Assembly (NCBI GenBank): GCA_045616165.1
Contig: JAZLGF010000013.1
Coordinates: 1 to 64,000, forward strand
From: RGIG5612 sp045616165
GTDB taxonomy: Bacteria; Bacillota; Clostridia; Lachnospirales; Lachnospiraceae
Direction: 5' to 3'
DNA length: 64,000 bases
Shown: positions 31,016 through 41,039 of the stretch, piece after piece
How positions within the stretch are numbered: position 1 is the first letter of the stretch
Layout of the letters: the number at the start of each line of letters is the position of its first letter
Made by a program: the position numbers and the translations under genes
Notes under the pieces: generated by a model
The model's database searches: none
What the model saw: only the letters and a program-made list of their open reading frames with translations
What the model was told of the DNA's origin: nothing

Positions 31016-33451
31016 ATGAATAAACCATTTACGAAGTTAGCTAAAGAAGCTATTTATGCTGCAACGGAATGTGCTAATGAACTGAATCATTCTTATATAG
31101 GCACAGAGCATATACTTGCTGGTCTTGCCGAAACTGATGGCTCAGTATCACAAAAAGTATTAGTTGATAATAAAATTACTTCTGTAGCGATAAAAGATTT
31201 AATAGAAAAAACTTTTGAAGTTGCGCTTAATGTTGTAGTAAGCGACGGAGAAAATTTTTCTCCTAAAGCAGAAGCAATTTTAGAGTTAGCTGGAATTCAG
31301 GCAGAAAAATTCCATTCTAAAACAGTAGGTACAGAACACCTCTTACTTACCATCTTGGAAGAAGAGGACTCTTCTGCTATGCGCATTTTAGTAAGCCTTG
31401 GCGCAAATCTTCAAAAAATGAAGTTAGATATTGTAAGCGCAATGGGTATTGATGCTAATCAGTATAAAGAACAACTTGCTGCTTCAGCAAAAAATAAAAA
31501 TAAAAAATCAATTTTACAAGACTTTAGTACAGATTTAACTTTTGCTGCTAAAGAAGGAAAATTAGATCCTATTACAGGCAGAGAGAATGAAATAGAAAGA
31601 ATGGTTCAAATTTTAAGTAGGAGAACCAAAAATAATCCATGTTTAGTTGGAGAACCGGGTGTAGGAAAAACCAGTATTGTATACGGGTTAGCACAAAAAA
31701 TAGTATCTGGAGAAATCTCTGGAATAGTTGCGGGTAAAAGAATCCTTTCACTTGATCTTCCGGCTCTTGTCGCAGGAAGCAAATATAGAGGCGAGTTTGA
31801 AGAAAGAATAAAAAGAGTAATAAATGAAGTTAAAGAAGATGGAAATATTATTCTTTTTATGGATGAAATTCATACGATGATAGGAGCGGGCGGAGCAGAA
31901 GGTTCTATAGACGCAGCAAACATTCTTAAGCCAGCTCTTTCAAAAGGAGATATCCAAATTATTGGGGCGACAACAATAGAAGAATTTAGAAAACATTTTG
32001 AAAAAGACGCTGCATTGGAAAGAAGATTCCAGCCAGTATATGTTGAGCAGCCTACAAACGAAGAAACAATAAAAATACTTAAAGGCTTAAGAAAAATATA
32101 TGAAGAGCACCATAACGTTAAAATTACTGATGATGCAATTAAAGAAGCAGTTGAATTAGGAGCAAGATATATAAACGATAGATTCTTCCCTGATAAAGCA
32201 ATTGATCTTATCGATGAAGCTGCTAGTAAGGTAAGACTTAATTCATATATGCTTTCACCGGAACTTAAAAAGAAAGATGAAAAGCTTAAAAAGTTAGAAG
32301 AAAAAAGAGAAAAATATCTTAAAACAAAAAATATTAAAAAGGCAGCAGAAGTCAACGAAGATATTAAACTTCTAAGAACAGATATTAACCTTGAAAAAGG
32401 ACAAAATAATAATGCTAAAAAGCTTGAAGTAAAAGAAGAGGATATTGCGCAAATCGTATCTAAATGGACGAAGATTCCTGTTGAAAAATTAGCAGAAGAA
32501 GAAAGTGAAAAACTAAAGAATTTAGAAAAGACATTGCATAAAAGAGTTGTTGCTCAAGATGAAGCAGTATCAGCACTTTCTAAAGCAATTAGAAGAGGAA
32601 GAGTTGGACTTAAAGATCCTAGTAAGCCAATAGGTTCATTCTTATTCTTAGGACCAACAGGTGTAGGAAAAACAGAACTTTCAAAGGCTTTAGCGGAAAG
32701 TTTGTTTGGTAGTGAAAATTCAATAATCAGAGTTGATATGAGTGAGTATATGGAAAAGCATTCCGTATCAAAACTTATAGGTTCACCTCCGGGATATGTT
32801 GGATTTGATGATGGAGGCCAGCTTTCAGAACAAGTAAGAAGAAACCCATATTCAATAATTTTGTTTGATGAAGTAGAAAAAGCTCATCCAGATGTATTTA
32901 ATATTTTGCTTCAGGTATTGGATGATGGAAGAATTACTGATTCACATGGCCGAGTTACAGATTTTAAAAACACAATAATTATCATGACTTCTAATGCAGG
33001 AGCTATGAGAATCTTAGAACCAAAGAATTTAGGTTTTGCATCAGTTAATGATGAAAAGACAAACTATAAGAAAATGAAAGATGCTGTAATGGACGAAGTT
33101 AAGCATATCTTCAAACCTGAGTTCTTAAATAGAATTGATGAGACAATAGTCTTCGAATCATTAACAAAAGAAAATATGAAAGACATAATAAATATTCTCA
33201 TCAAAGAATTAAAGAAGAGAGCATCTTCACAAATGAAGATTAAACTTAATGTGGCTGAATCGGCAAAAGCATTTATTGTTGATGCGGGATATGATCCAAA
33301 ATATGGTGCAAGAGCGCTAAAGAGAAAGGTTCAAAATCTTTTAGAAGATGCGTTTGCAGAAGAAATTTTAGAAGGTAAAATTAAATCTGGCGATACAGTA
33401 GAAATCAAGGCTTCTAAAGACAAAGAAAAATTGGAGTTTGTTGTAAAATAA
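31016..33451 (+). CDS. clpC: ATP-dependent Clp protease ATPase subunit ClpC
   Basis: 811 residues. AAA+ unfoldase that feeds proteins to ClpP. Two N-terminal Clp repeats (about 1-145), AAA1 with GEPGVGKTS and IILFMDEIHTMIGAGGA, a coiled-coil middle domain (about 410-480), AAA2 with GPTGVGKTEL and the D2-small domain. The clpC-type length and middle domain distinguish it from ClpB. In most Firmicutes it lies behind ctsR-mcsA-mcsB; here none of those is present and a GntR gene takes their place. The last base of the stop overlaps radA's ATG. Confidence 0.95.
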   Translation: MNKPFTKLAKEAIYAATECANELNHSYIGTEHILAGLAETDGSVSQKVLVDNKITSVAIKDLIEKTFEVALNVVVSDGENFSPKAEAILELAGIQAEKFHSKTVGTEHLLLTILEEEDSSAMRILVSLGANLQKMKLDIVSAMGIDANQYKEQLAASAKNKNKKSILQDFSTDLTFAAKEGKLDPITGRENEIERMVQILSRRTKNNPCLVGEPGVGKTSIVYGLAQKIVSGEISGIVAGKRILSLDLPALVAGSKYRGEFEERIKRVINEVKEDGNIILFMDEIHTMIGAGGAEGSIDAANILKPALSKGDIQIIGATTIEEFRKHFEKDAALERRFQPVYVEQPTNEETIKILKGLRKIYEEHHNVKITDDAIKEAVELGARYINDRFFPDKAIDLIDEAASKVRLNSYMLSPELKKKDEKLKKLEEKREKYLKTKNIKKAAEVNEDIKLLRTDINLEKGQNNNAKKLEVKEEDIAQIVSKWTKIPVEKLAEEESEKLKNLEKTLHKRVVAQDEAVSALSKAIRRGRVGLKDPSKPIGSFLFLGPTGVGKTELSKALAESLFGSENSIIRVDMSEYMEKHSVSKLIGSPPGYVGFDDGGQLSEQVRRNPYSIILFDEVEKAHPDVFNILLQVLDDGRITDSHGRVTDFKNTIIIMTSNAGAMRILEPKNLGFASVNDEKTNYKKMKDAVMDEVKHIFKPEFLNRIDETIVFESLTKENMKDIINILIKELKKRASSQMKIKLNVAESAKAFIVDAGYDPKYGARALKRKVQNLLEDAFAEEILEGKIKSGDTVEIKASKDKEKLEFVVK

Positions 33452-34830
33452 TGGCAAAGAAAGAAGTTATATTTTTCTGTAAAGAATGTGGATACGAAAG
33501 TGCTAAATGGGCGGGTCAATGTCCGGCATGTCATGAATGGAACACTTTTGTAGAGGCACCATCAGCACGCGAAAATAAAGCGGGCGTAAAAAAGATAGGT
33601 GCCGTAAAAAAATTAGATGAAAGCAATAAGCCGGTAACGATGAATAATGTTAGCGCTATTGAAGACGAAAGAATTTTAACAGACATAGAAGAATTCGACA
33701 GAGTTTTAGGAGGCGGAATAATAAAAGGCTCCTTAGTTTTGGTAGGAGGTGATCCAGGAATTGGAAAGAGTACACTTCTTACCCAGGTTTGCAAAAAGTT
33801 AAGTGATAAAGGACACAAAGTTTTATATATCACGGGCGAAGAAAGTTTAAGCCAGATAAAATTAAGAGCAAATAGAATTGGCCAGTTTGGTGATAATCTA
33901 ACACTTCTTGCGCAAACAGACTTAGACATAATAGAAAATGTAATTACAAACGAGATGCCGGAAGTAGCAATAATAGATTCAATCCAGACAATGTATAGAC
34001 CTGATGTTGCGAGCGCACCGGGAAGTGTAGGCCAGGTAAGAGAATGCACGAACATATTGATGCAACTTGCAAAAGGTCTTGGGATAAGTATCTTTGTTGT
34101 TGGACATGTTACAAAAGAAGGAACGGTAGCAGGACCAAGAATGCTTGAACATATGGTAGATACAGTCCTTTATTTTGAAGGAGATTCGCATGCATCGTAC
34201 AGACTATTAAGAGGTGTAAAAAATCGTTTTGGTTCAACTAATGAAGTTGGCGTGTTCGAGATGTGTCAGGATGGATTAAATGAAGTTAAAAATCCTTCTG
34301 AATTTATGCTAACAGGAAGACCTGATAATGCCTCAGGTTCAATAGTTTCATGTTCAATAGAAGGAACAAGACCAATACTTGTTGAAGTTCAGGCCTTAGT
34401 TGCTAAATCAGGACTTGGTAATCCTAGAAGAAGTGCAACAGGAATAGATTATGGCAGAATGAATCTTTTAGTTGCAGTTTTAGAAAAACGACTTGGATTT
34501 AATCTTTCAGAATGTGATGCATATGTAAATATAGTAGGCGGAATGAAAATAAGTGAGCCGGCGCTAGACCTTGCAGTGGTTATTGCTTTGGCTTCAGGAT
34601 ATATGGATTTTATTGTTGACAGTAATACGATAGCAGTAGGAGAAGTAGGACTTTCAGGCGAAGTAAGAAGCGTTAATATGCTGGAAGCAAGAATTAGCGA
34701 AGCAAAGAAATTAGGATTTAATAAATGCATAGTGCCTAGTAGTGCACTTTCAGCATTAAAGAAAATAAATGACGTGGAAATAATAGGAGTATCAAACGTA
34801 AAAGAAGCTATAGGAGCAGTAAAAAAATAA
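33451..34830 (+). CDS. radA: DNA repair protein RadA
   Basis: 459 residues. RecA-like DNA-branch-migration ATPase. N-terminal zinc finger with Cys in CKECGYESAKWAGQCPAC, Walker A GGDPGIGKST, the RadA-specific RGVKNRFGSTNEVG motif, and a Lon-like C-terminal domain (about 270-455). Complete. Shares one base with clpC; clpC-radA adjacency is common in Clostridia. Ends just before the convergent tRNA-Trp terminator. Confidence 0.97.
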   Translation: MAKKEVIFFCKECGYESAKWAGQCPACHEWNTFVEAPSARENKAGVKKIGAVKKLDESNKPVTMNNVSAIEDERILTDIEEFDRVLGGGIIKGSLVLVGGDPGIGKSTLLTQVCKKLSDKGHKVLYITGEESLSQIKLRANRIGQFGDNLTLLAQTDLDIIENVITNEMPEVAIIDSIQTMYRPDVASAPGSVGQVRECTNILMQLAKGLGISIFVVGHVTKEGTVAGPRMLEHMVDTVLYFEGDSHASYRLLRGVKNRFGSTNEVGVFEMCQDGLNEVKNPSEFMLTGRPDNASGSIVSCSIEGTRPILVEVQALVAKSGLGNPRRSATGIDYGRMNLLVAVLEKRLGFNLSECDAYVNIVGGMKISEPALDLAVVIALASGYMDFIVDSNTIAVGEVGLSGEVRSVNMLEARISEAKKLGFNKCIVPSSALSALKKINDVEIIGVSNVKEAIGAVKK

Positions 34831-34853
34831 GACCTCGCATATTGCGAAGTCTT
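34820..34853 (-). terminator. Terminator of tRNA-Trp (- strand)
   Basis: On the - strand, AAGACTTCGCA-ATA-TGCGAGGTCTT (stem 34829-34853) is followed by a run of T at 34821-34827. It lies right at the radA stop, so it may also slow radA transcripts from the opposite side. Confidence 0.85.
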
Positions 34854-34856
34854 AAA

Positions 34857-34927
34857 CAGGGGAAGAGAGATTCGAACTCCCGTGAACGGTTTTGGAGACC
34901 GTCATACTGCCACTGTATGATTCCCCT
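34857..34927 (-). tRNA. trnW: tRNA-Trp (anticodon CCA)
   Basis: 71-nt cloverleaf on the - strand. Acceptor AGGGGAA / TTCCCCT, discriminator G, T arm with GTTCGAATC, anticodon arm ACGGT-CTCCAAA-ACCGT giving CCA. No CCA tail is encoded. Confidence 0.95.
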
Positions 34928-34940
34928 AGGCACGAAATAC

Positions 34941-34970
34941 TTTATACCACAATACTAATGATAGTGTCAA
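34941..34970 (-). promoter_or_regulatory. Promoter for tRNA-Trp (- strand)
   Basis: Read on the - strand, TTGACA (34970-34965), an 18-nt spacer and TATAAA (34946-34941), just upstream of the tRNA 5' end. Confidence 0.7.
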
Positions 34971-35001
34971 ATATTTTTAATAAACAGGAAAATATTATTA
35001 A

Positions 35002-36879
35002 GTGAAAAACAAAAAATATAATGCTAAAAAATTAATAATGACGACTATAGTGGTGGCAATACTTTTAGCTATGTTTTTAGGTCTTCCTGAGAAAGCTTAT
35101 GCTATTGACGCATATGGAAGAGCTTTAGGAATTGATGTTTCAGTTCATAACGGCACGGTAAATTGGGAAAGTGTTAAAAATAGCGGTATGGACTTTGCGA
35201 TAATAAGAATAGGCTTTGGAGATGATTTAGCTAAATACGATGATTCTCAGGCAGAAAGAAATATGAGCCTATGCGAAAGTTTAGGAATTCCATACGGAGT
35301 ATATATTTATTCTTATGCAACTTCAGAAGGAGAAGTTCAAAGTGAAGTAGACCATACAGTAAGAATGATTCAGGGACATAATCCAAGCCTTGGAATATGG
35401 TTCGATATGGAAGATGCTGATAATTATAAATATAATCATGCGTTTAACCCGATTCAGCACGGAAAAGAACTTACAGCCTTTTGTCTTCAATTTATAAGAG
35501 AAATGAAATCAAAAGGATATTCAAGTGTTGGTGTATACGCTAATAAAAATTATTTTACAACCATCTTAGATTATAATGCTATAAGCGCAGAAGGAATGAT
35601 ATGGCTTGCACACTGGGGAATTTCTGAACCATCCTTAGGATGTCAAATGTGGCAATATTCCTCAGAAGGAAAAATTCCCGGAGCAGGAAATTACGTGGAT
35701 ATGAATTATATTTATCCAAGTAGCTCATTGATGTCTAGAATATTAAGAAGTATTCCAGAAGAAGATTTTGATATTAGTGTTCCGGCTGAAGATGGTGTAG
35801 GAGATATTGATTTTGATGGAAACGTTTCTGCGAGCGATTGCCGTTTGATTAAAAGACATATTATGGGAATTGAGGCAATAGAAGATGAAGAAGCTTTTGC
35901 CGTAGCGGATATGGATGAGGACGGAGCTATTACAGCCATCGATTATGTTGCAGTTAAAAATTTAATTATTAATTTAAGTGGCTCAGGAGATATTTATCCA
36001 TCAACAACATCAATAAGTATTCCAGTTGGTGGCAGCGCGACATTTAATGTTGTAGGAGAAAATGCGGCTGGATATTTCACATATTCTACTTCGGGTCCAA
36101 TAGCGCTTACAGTTAAAGATGGAAGAGATAGCTTTTTAGATGATAATAAAAGAACATTTATAGTTAATGGAGATAGTGTGGGTAATGCGTCGGTTTCTTT
36201 TAACGTAGTAGACGCAGCAACATATAATGGTAAGCCAATAGAAACTAGTTTTACCGTAAATATTTCGGTATACCAGCCACAAAATAACCCAGGTGCTGGA
36301 ACGGGTGGTGGTGATGAAGAATTTGCTGCGCCGGCCCAAGGTTCAGACGATACCTCACTTAAAAAATTAGAAATAGAAGGATTTACCTTACAAGACGAAG
36401 GTAATGATACCTACTCATGTACCGTTGGCAAAGCTACTAAGAAGGTAAAAATAATAGCAGAAGCAAATGATGAAAATGCAAAAGTTAAAGGTGATGGAGA
36501 AGTTGAATTACAAGAAGGTCTTAATGAACTAGATCTAATTGTTGAAGCAGAAAACGGTTTTTCAAGATCTTATAGATTAAATATAATAAGAGAAGGAAAT
36601 ACTAAAAAAATAAAACCAGATGATAGCCCAAACGAGGGCAAAACGAAAAAAGCACCTGTTATTGATAGCACGCCAGTATCAATATTGGAGATAGTACTTT
36701 CAGGTGCAGGCGTAATCGTATTTGTTGTATTAATAATATTGTTTATGATTTTGGCAGAAAATAGTAAACAAAGAAAACGTAGTAAAGAACAAAAAGATGA
36801 AGAACTTTCTGAAGAGTCAATCGAAGAAATAGAAGATTTAGTATTTGTAGAAACAGAAGATGGAACAGACAAAGAATAA
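35002..36879 (+). CDS. Membrane-anchored GH25 lysozyme with dockerin and cadherin-like domains
   Basis: 625 residues, GTG start after a weak site. Order: signal peptide cleaved near LPEKAYA (about 37); GH25 muramidase (about 42-235) with the catalytic-type DVSVHNG and WFDMEDAD; dockerin-like pair of calcium loops DIDFDGNVSASDCRLIKRHI and DMDEDGAITAIDYVAVKNL (about 265-325); a beta-rich region; a cadherin-like beta sandwich (about 450-530); a Lys/Pro linker; one membrane segment (VLSGAGVIVFVVLIILFMIL) and a charged cytoplasmic tail. It should cut peptidoglycan while tied to the membrane. A dockerin on a membrane-anchored muramidase is unusual. It overlaps relA by 20 bp. Confidence 0.88.
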   Translation: MKNKKYNAKKLIMTTIVVAILLAMFLGLPEKAYAIDAYGRALGIDVSVHNGTVNWESVKNSGMDFAIIRIGFGDDLAKYDDSQAERNMSLCESLGIPYGVYIYSYATSEGEVQSEVDHTVRMIQGHNPSLGIWFDMEDADNYKYNHAFNPIQHGKELTAFCLQFIREMKSKGYSSVGVYANKNYFTTILDYNAISAEGMIWLAHWGISEPSLGCQMWQYSSEGKIPGAGNYVDMNYIYPSSSLMSRILRSIPEEDFDISVPAEDGVGDIDFDGNVSASDCRLIKRHIMGIEAIEDEEAFAVADMDEDGAITAIDYVAVKNLIINLSGSGDIYPSTTSISIPVGGSATFNVVGENAAGYFTYSTSGPIALTVKDGRDSFLDDNKRTFIVNGDSVGNASVSFNVVDAATYNGKPIETSFTVNISVYQPQNNPGAGTGGGDEEFAAPAQGSDDTSLKKLEIEGFTLQDEGNDTYSCTVGKATKKVKIIAEANDENAKVKGDGEVELQEGLNELDLIVEAENGFSRSYRLNIIREGNTKKIKPDDSPNEGKTKKAPVIDSTPVSILEIVLSGAGVIVFVVLIILFMILAENSKQRKRSKEQKDEELSEESIEEIEDLVFVETEDGTDKE

Positions 36880-39148
36880 CACACAACAAAATATTGAAGA
36901 AAGCGAAGCAAAGTTTGATGCACTAAGTTATGCGGATAAAAAATTTGAAGTATTAAAAGAAAAAATGCTCAAATATCATAATCCGGAAAATTTAGAATTA
37001 ATTAGCAAAGCTTATAATGTTGCTAAAGAAGAACACAAAAATCAGCTTAGAAAATCGGGTGAACCTTATATAATTCATCCTGTTGAAGTTGCGATTATAT
37101 TGGCTGAACTTGAAATGGATAAAGAAAGTATTGCAGCAGGACTTTTACATGATGTCGTAGAAGATACCGATATGACGCTAGAAGATGTAGAAGAAAAGTT
37201 TGGAAAAGAAGTTGCGGAATTAGTTGATGGTGTAACTAAGTTAACCCAAATCAAATACACATCAGATAAAATAGAAATGCAGGCAGAAAACTTAAGAAAA
37301 ATGTTTCTTGCTATGTCAAAAGATATAAGAGTAATCATTATTAAACTCTCTGATAGACTTCACAACATGAGAACTCTTAATCATATGAGTCGTGAAAAAC
37401 AATTAGAAAAAGCAAAAGAGACGATGGATATTTATGCACCAATTGCACAGCGTCTTGGTATTTCTAAAATTAAAACAGAACTTGATGATTTGGCACTTAA
37501 ATATTTAGAGCCTGATGTATATTACAATCTTGTTACAAATATCAAAGAAAGAAAAAGCGCAAGAGAAGACTTTGTAGCGAAAATGGTAGAAGAAATCCGT
37601 CAACACATGAAAGACATGGATATCGAATGTGAAGTAGACGGAAGAGTTAAGCATTTCTTCTCAATTTATAGGAAGATGGTAAATCAAAATAGAACTCTTG
37701 ATCAGATTTATGATTTATTTGCCGTCAGAATTAAAGTTGAAACAATTAAGGATTGCTATGCAGCACTTGGAATTATCCATGAGATATATAAACCAATCCC
37801 AGGTAGATTTAAAGACTACATAGCTATGCCTAAACCAAATATGTACCAGTCACTTCATACAACGCTTATTAGTAAATCAGGCCAGCCTTTTGAAGTACAA
37901 ATAAGAACATACGAAATGCATAGAACTGCTGAGTATGGTATTGCTGCGCACTGGAAATATAAAGAAGGAAAAAGCGTTGACGACAAGACAATCGCAAAGA
38001 GCGAAGAGCAAAAACTTGCATGGCTTCGCCAGATTTTAGATTGGCAAACAGAAATGAGTGACAATAAAGAATTCATGGATTTGCTAAAAAGCGATCTTGA
38101 TCTTTTCTCAGACAATGTCTTTTGCTTTACACCGGAAGGTGACGTTAAGAACCTTCCAGCGGGTTCGACACCTATTGATTTTGCCTATAGTATTCACTCT
38201 GCTGTAGGAAATAAAATGATAGGAGCTAGAGTAAACGATAAGATAGTTAACATTGATTATAAAATTCAAAACGGCGACAGAATAGAGATTATTACATCTC
38301 AAAATTCAAAAGGCCCTAGTATGGACTGGCTTAATATTGTTAAAAGCTCTGGCGCAAAAACAAAAATAAATCAATGGTTTAGAAATACCTTTAAAGAAGA
38401 AAATATAGAAAAAGGTAAAGTATTAGTTGAAAAGTACATGAAGAGCAAGTCGATAGGCCAAGAGGTATTAGCAGCAGAATATCAAGAGGTTGTTTTAAGA
38501 AGATATTCTGCTAAAGATTGGGATTCTATACTTGCCGCAATAGGCCATGGTGGATTAAAAGAAAGCCAGGTAGTAAACAAAATCTACGAAGAGTATAAAA
38601 GAAAAAATAAACTCTTTACGATTACCGATCAAGATATTCTTGAATCAACATCAATAGATAAGCGACAAAATAATGATGCAAAACATAAAAATGGAATAGT
38701 AGTTAAAGGTATTCATGATGTTGCGGTAAGATTTGCTAAATGTTGTTCACCTGTACCGGGAGATGAAATCGTAGGTTTCGTTACAAGAGGAAGAGGAATA
38801 ACAGTCCACCGTACGGATTGCGTAAACATGATAAATCTTAACTCGCTAGAAAGAGATAGATTAATAGAAGCATCATGGGATAAACCTTCAAATGCATTCA
38901 AAGAAGAAAAGTATGAAGTTGAAATAAGCCTTTATGCTGAAAATAGAATGGGTATGCTTGTTGAGATTTCAAAAATCATGTCAGAGAAAAACCTTGATGT
39001 TATTAGCATGAATGTAAGAATAAATAAACAGCAAATGGCTACAATAGATATGGGATTTAAGGTTTCTTCAACCGATGAACTTAGCAAGGTTATAGATAAA
39101 CTTAAAGCAATAGACGGCGTAGTTGATATTGCTAGAAATAGTGGGTGA
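36860..39148 (+). CDS. relA: Bifunctional (p)ppGpp synthetase/hydrolase
   Basis: 762 residues. Rel enzyme of the stringent response. Hydrolase HD domain near residue 60-200 with LLHDVVEDTDMTLEDVEEKF and SDRLHNMRTLNHM; synthetase with YKPIPGRFKDYIAMPKPNMY; TGS domain (FCFTPEGDVKNLPAGSTPIDF, near 415); and a C-terminal ACT domain. The cysteine pair KCCSPVPGDEIVGF marks the zinc-finger/RIS region. Both active sites look intact, so it is the bifunctional Rel of Gram-positives. Starts inside the lysozyme gene; the MBL hydrolase follows. Confidence 0.96.
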   Translation: MEQTKNNTQQNIEESEAKFDALSYADKKFEVLKEKMLKYHNPENLELISKAYNVAKEEHKNQLRKSGEPYIIHPVEVAIILAELEMDKESIAAGLLHDVVEDTDMTLEDVEEKFGKEVAELVDGVTKLTQIKYTSDKIEMQAENLRKMFLAMSKDIRVIIIKLSDRLHNMRTLNHMSREKQLEKAKETMDIYAPIAQRLGISKIKTELDDLALKYLEPDVYYNLVTNIKERKSAREDFVAKMVEEIRQHMKDMDIECEVDGRVKHFFSIYRKMVNQNRTLDQIYDLFAVRIKVETIKDCYAALGIIHEIYKPIPGRFKDYIAMPKPNMYQSLHTTLISKSGQPFEVQIRTYEMHRTAEYGIAAHWKYKEGKSVDDKTIAKSEEQKLAWLRQILDWQTEMSDNKEFMDLLKSDLDLFSDNVFCFTPEGDVKNLPAGSTPIDFAYSIHSAVGNKMIGARVNDKIVNIDYKIQNGDRIEIITSQNSKGPSMDWLNIVKSSGAKTKINQWFRNTFKEENIEKGKVLVEKYMKSKSIGQEVLAAEYQEVVLRRYSAKDWDSILAAIGHGGLKESQVVNKIYEEYKRKNKLFTITDQDILESTSIDKRQNNDAKHKNGIVVKGIHDVAVRFAKCCSPVPGDEIVGFVTRGRGITVHRTDCVNMINLNSLERDRLIEASWDKPSNAFKEEKYEVEISLYAENRMGMLVEISKIMSEKNLDVISMNVRINKQQMATIDMGFKVSSTDELSKVIDKLKAIDGVVDIARNSG

Positions 39149-39152
39149 AAAA

Positions 39153-39770
39153 ATGATTAAACTTGAAATATTAAGAGTAGGATTTTTAGGAACAAATTGC
39201 TATCTTGTATATGACGATGAAGTAAAAGAAGTACTAATCGTAGATCCGGGAGATAATGCGAATTATATCGCGGACACTATAGAAAAGTTAGAATTAAAAC
39301 CAATAGCAATAATGCTTACACATGCGCATATCGACCATATACTTGCAGTTGATGAACTAAGAAAAAAATATAATCTTCCAATATATATCCAAGAAGGCGA
39401 TGTGCCTATGTTAGAAGATGGAAACTTAAATTTAGGACATGTAAGTGTTAAATTAGAAAATAATGATCATGTGCTAAAAGGTGATGAGACATTAAACCTT
39501 GGAAACATGAAGATAGAAGTTTTTGCAACACCGGGACATACACCGGGAGGTACTTGTTATTATTTTCCAGATGCAAACTTTGTACTTGCGGGTGATACGA
39601 TGTTTAGATATAGCTGGGGAAGAACGGATTTTCCAGGCGGAAACGAGATAGCGCTTATGACATCAATAAGAGAAAAACTTCTGCCACTTCCGGAAGATAC
39701 AATAGTTTATCCGGGACATGAAGGCCAAACAATAATAAGAGACGAAAGAAAAATTCATAATTATAGATAG
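39153..39770 (+). CDS. Metallo-beta-lactamase-fold hydrolase (glyoxalase II-like)
   Basis: 205 residues from the ATG at 39153, with GGGTGA just upstream; the open frame extends 10 codons further back, inside relA. THAHIDHILAV is the HxHxDH metal motif, followed by a His in TPGHTPGGTCYYF, an Asp in LAGDTMFRYSWGRTD and a final His in YPGHEGQT. This is the small YcbL/glyoxalase II-like group, which hydrolyses thioesters. The rel-MBL-hisS-aspS order is conserved in Clostridia. Confidence 0.9.
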   Translation: MIKLEILRVGFLGTNCYLVYDDEVKEVLIVDPGDNANYIADTIEKLELKPIAIMLTHAHIDHILAVDELRKKYNLPIYIQEGDVPMLEDGNLNLGHVSVKLENNDHVLKGDETLNLGNMKIEVFATPGHTPGGTCYYFPDANFVLAGDTMFRYSWGRTDFPGGNEIALMTSIREKLLPLPEDTIVYPGHEGQTIIRDERKIHNYR

Positions 39771-39782
39771 TGAGGAATTAAT

Positions 39783-41033
39783 ATGATTACACAAGCTCCA
39801 AGAGGTACTGCAGACTGGTACGGCAAGGACATGTTCAAAAGAGAAATTATCGAAGATATATGTTTTGGATTAGCAGAAAATTATAATATCAAACAAATCC
39901 AAACACCTATTTTTGAGCATACAATTTTATTTGCACGTGGTGTAGGTGAGACTACAGACGTTGTTCAAAAAGAAATGTATACTTTCGAAGATAAAAGCGG
40001 AAGAAGTATTACGCTTAAACCGGAGGGAACAGCAGGAGTAATAAGAGCTTTCTTAGAGCATGGTATGCAACAAGAAGTAGGCTTATCAAAGTTTTGCTAT
40101 GTTACACCAGCTTTCAGATATGAAAAGCCACAAAGCGGACGCCTCCGCCAGCATCACCAATTTGGTGTAGAATATGTCGGAAGCGAAAGTCCACTTGTTG
40201 AAGTTGAACTTATTAGTCTTGTTTTAAAAATAATAGAGCAAGTTGGACTTAAAAGTATTGAAGTACATATTAATTCAATAGGATGCCCAAATTGCAGAAA
40301 AGAGTATAATAAAGCGTTGCTTGAATACTTAAATACACATAAAGAAAAACTTTGCAAAACATGTCAGGAAAGAATGCAAAAAAACCCATTAAGAGTTATT
40401 GATTGCAAGAATGAAGAGTGCAAAGAAATAGTAAAAAATGCACCAAGAACAATCGACTATCTTGACGATGAATGCAAAGCACATTTCGAAGAACTTAAAA
40501 AACTTTTAGATGATTTAGGAATAAAATATAGCGTAGATACCGGAATCGTAAGAGGATTAGATTATTACACAAAGACAGTTTTTGAATTTGTAGATAAAGA
40601 CGGATTTACACTTTGCGGTGGTGGACGCTACGATAATCTTGTACAGGAAATAGACGGAAAACTTTCTCTTCCGGCAGCAGGTTTTGGAATGGGCCTTGAA
40701 AGATTAATCTATTTCTTAGACAAGCAAGAAGTATCGCTTGGTGATATGATTTATCCAGACCTATACGTTGGTATGATAGGCGATGTTAAATCAAAAGCTT
40801 ATAAAATTGTTCAAGATTTAAGAAATGAAGGATTTATCGTAGAGACAGACTATTTAGATAAGTCAGTAAAAGCCCAGATGAAATATGCTAATAAAATTAA
40901 TGCAGCATATGTTGTAATCTTAGGCGAAGATGAATTAAAAGAAAATAAAGTAAAAGTAAAAAACATGGAAACAAGTAGCGAAATCGAATGTGATATCGAA
41001 AACATTGTTGATGTGTTAATAAAAGGAGAGTAA
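39783..41033 (+). CDS. hisS: Histidyl-tRNA synthetase
   Basis: 416 residues, class II. Motif 1 region QTPIFEHTILFARGVGETTDVV, motif 2 RYEKPQSGRLRQHHQFGVEYVG, the histidine-specific RGLDYYTKTVFEFV and motif 3 GFGMGLERLIYFL are present, with the C-terminal anticodon domain from about 330. Complete; seven bases before aspS. Confidence 0.97.
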   Translation: MITQAPRGTADWYGKDMFKREIIEDICFGLAENYNIKQIQTPIFEHTILFARGVGETTDVVQKEMYTFEDKSGRSITLKPEGTAGVIRAFLEHGMQQEVGLSKFCYVTPAFRYEKPQSGRLRQHHQFGVEYVGSESPLVEVELISLVLKIIEQVGLKSIEVHINSIGCPNCRKEYNKALLEYLNTHKEKLCKTCQERMQKNPLRVIDCKNEECKEIVKNAPRTIDYLDDECKAHFEELKKLLDDLGIKYSVDTGIVRGLDYYTKTVFEFVDKDGFTLCGGGRYDNLVQEIDGKLSLPAAGFGMGLERLIYFLDKQEVSLGDMIYPDLYVGMIGDVKSKAYKIVQDLRNEGFIVETDYLDKSVKAQMKYANKINAAYVVILGEDELKENKVKVKNMETSSEIECDIENIVDVLIKGE

Positions 41034-41039
41034 TACAAA

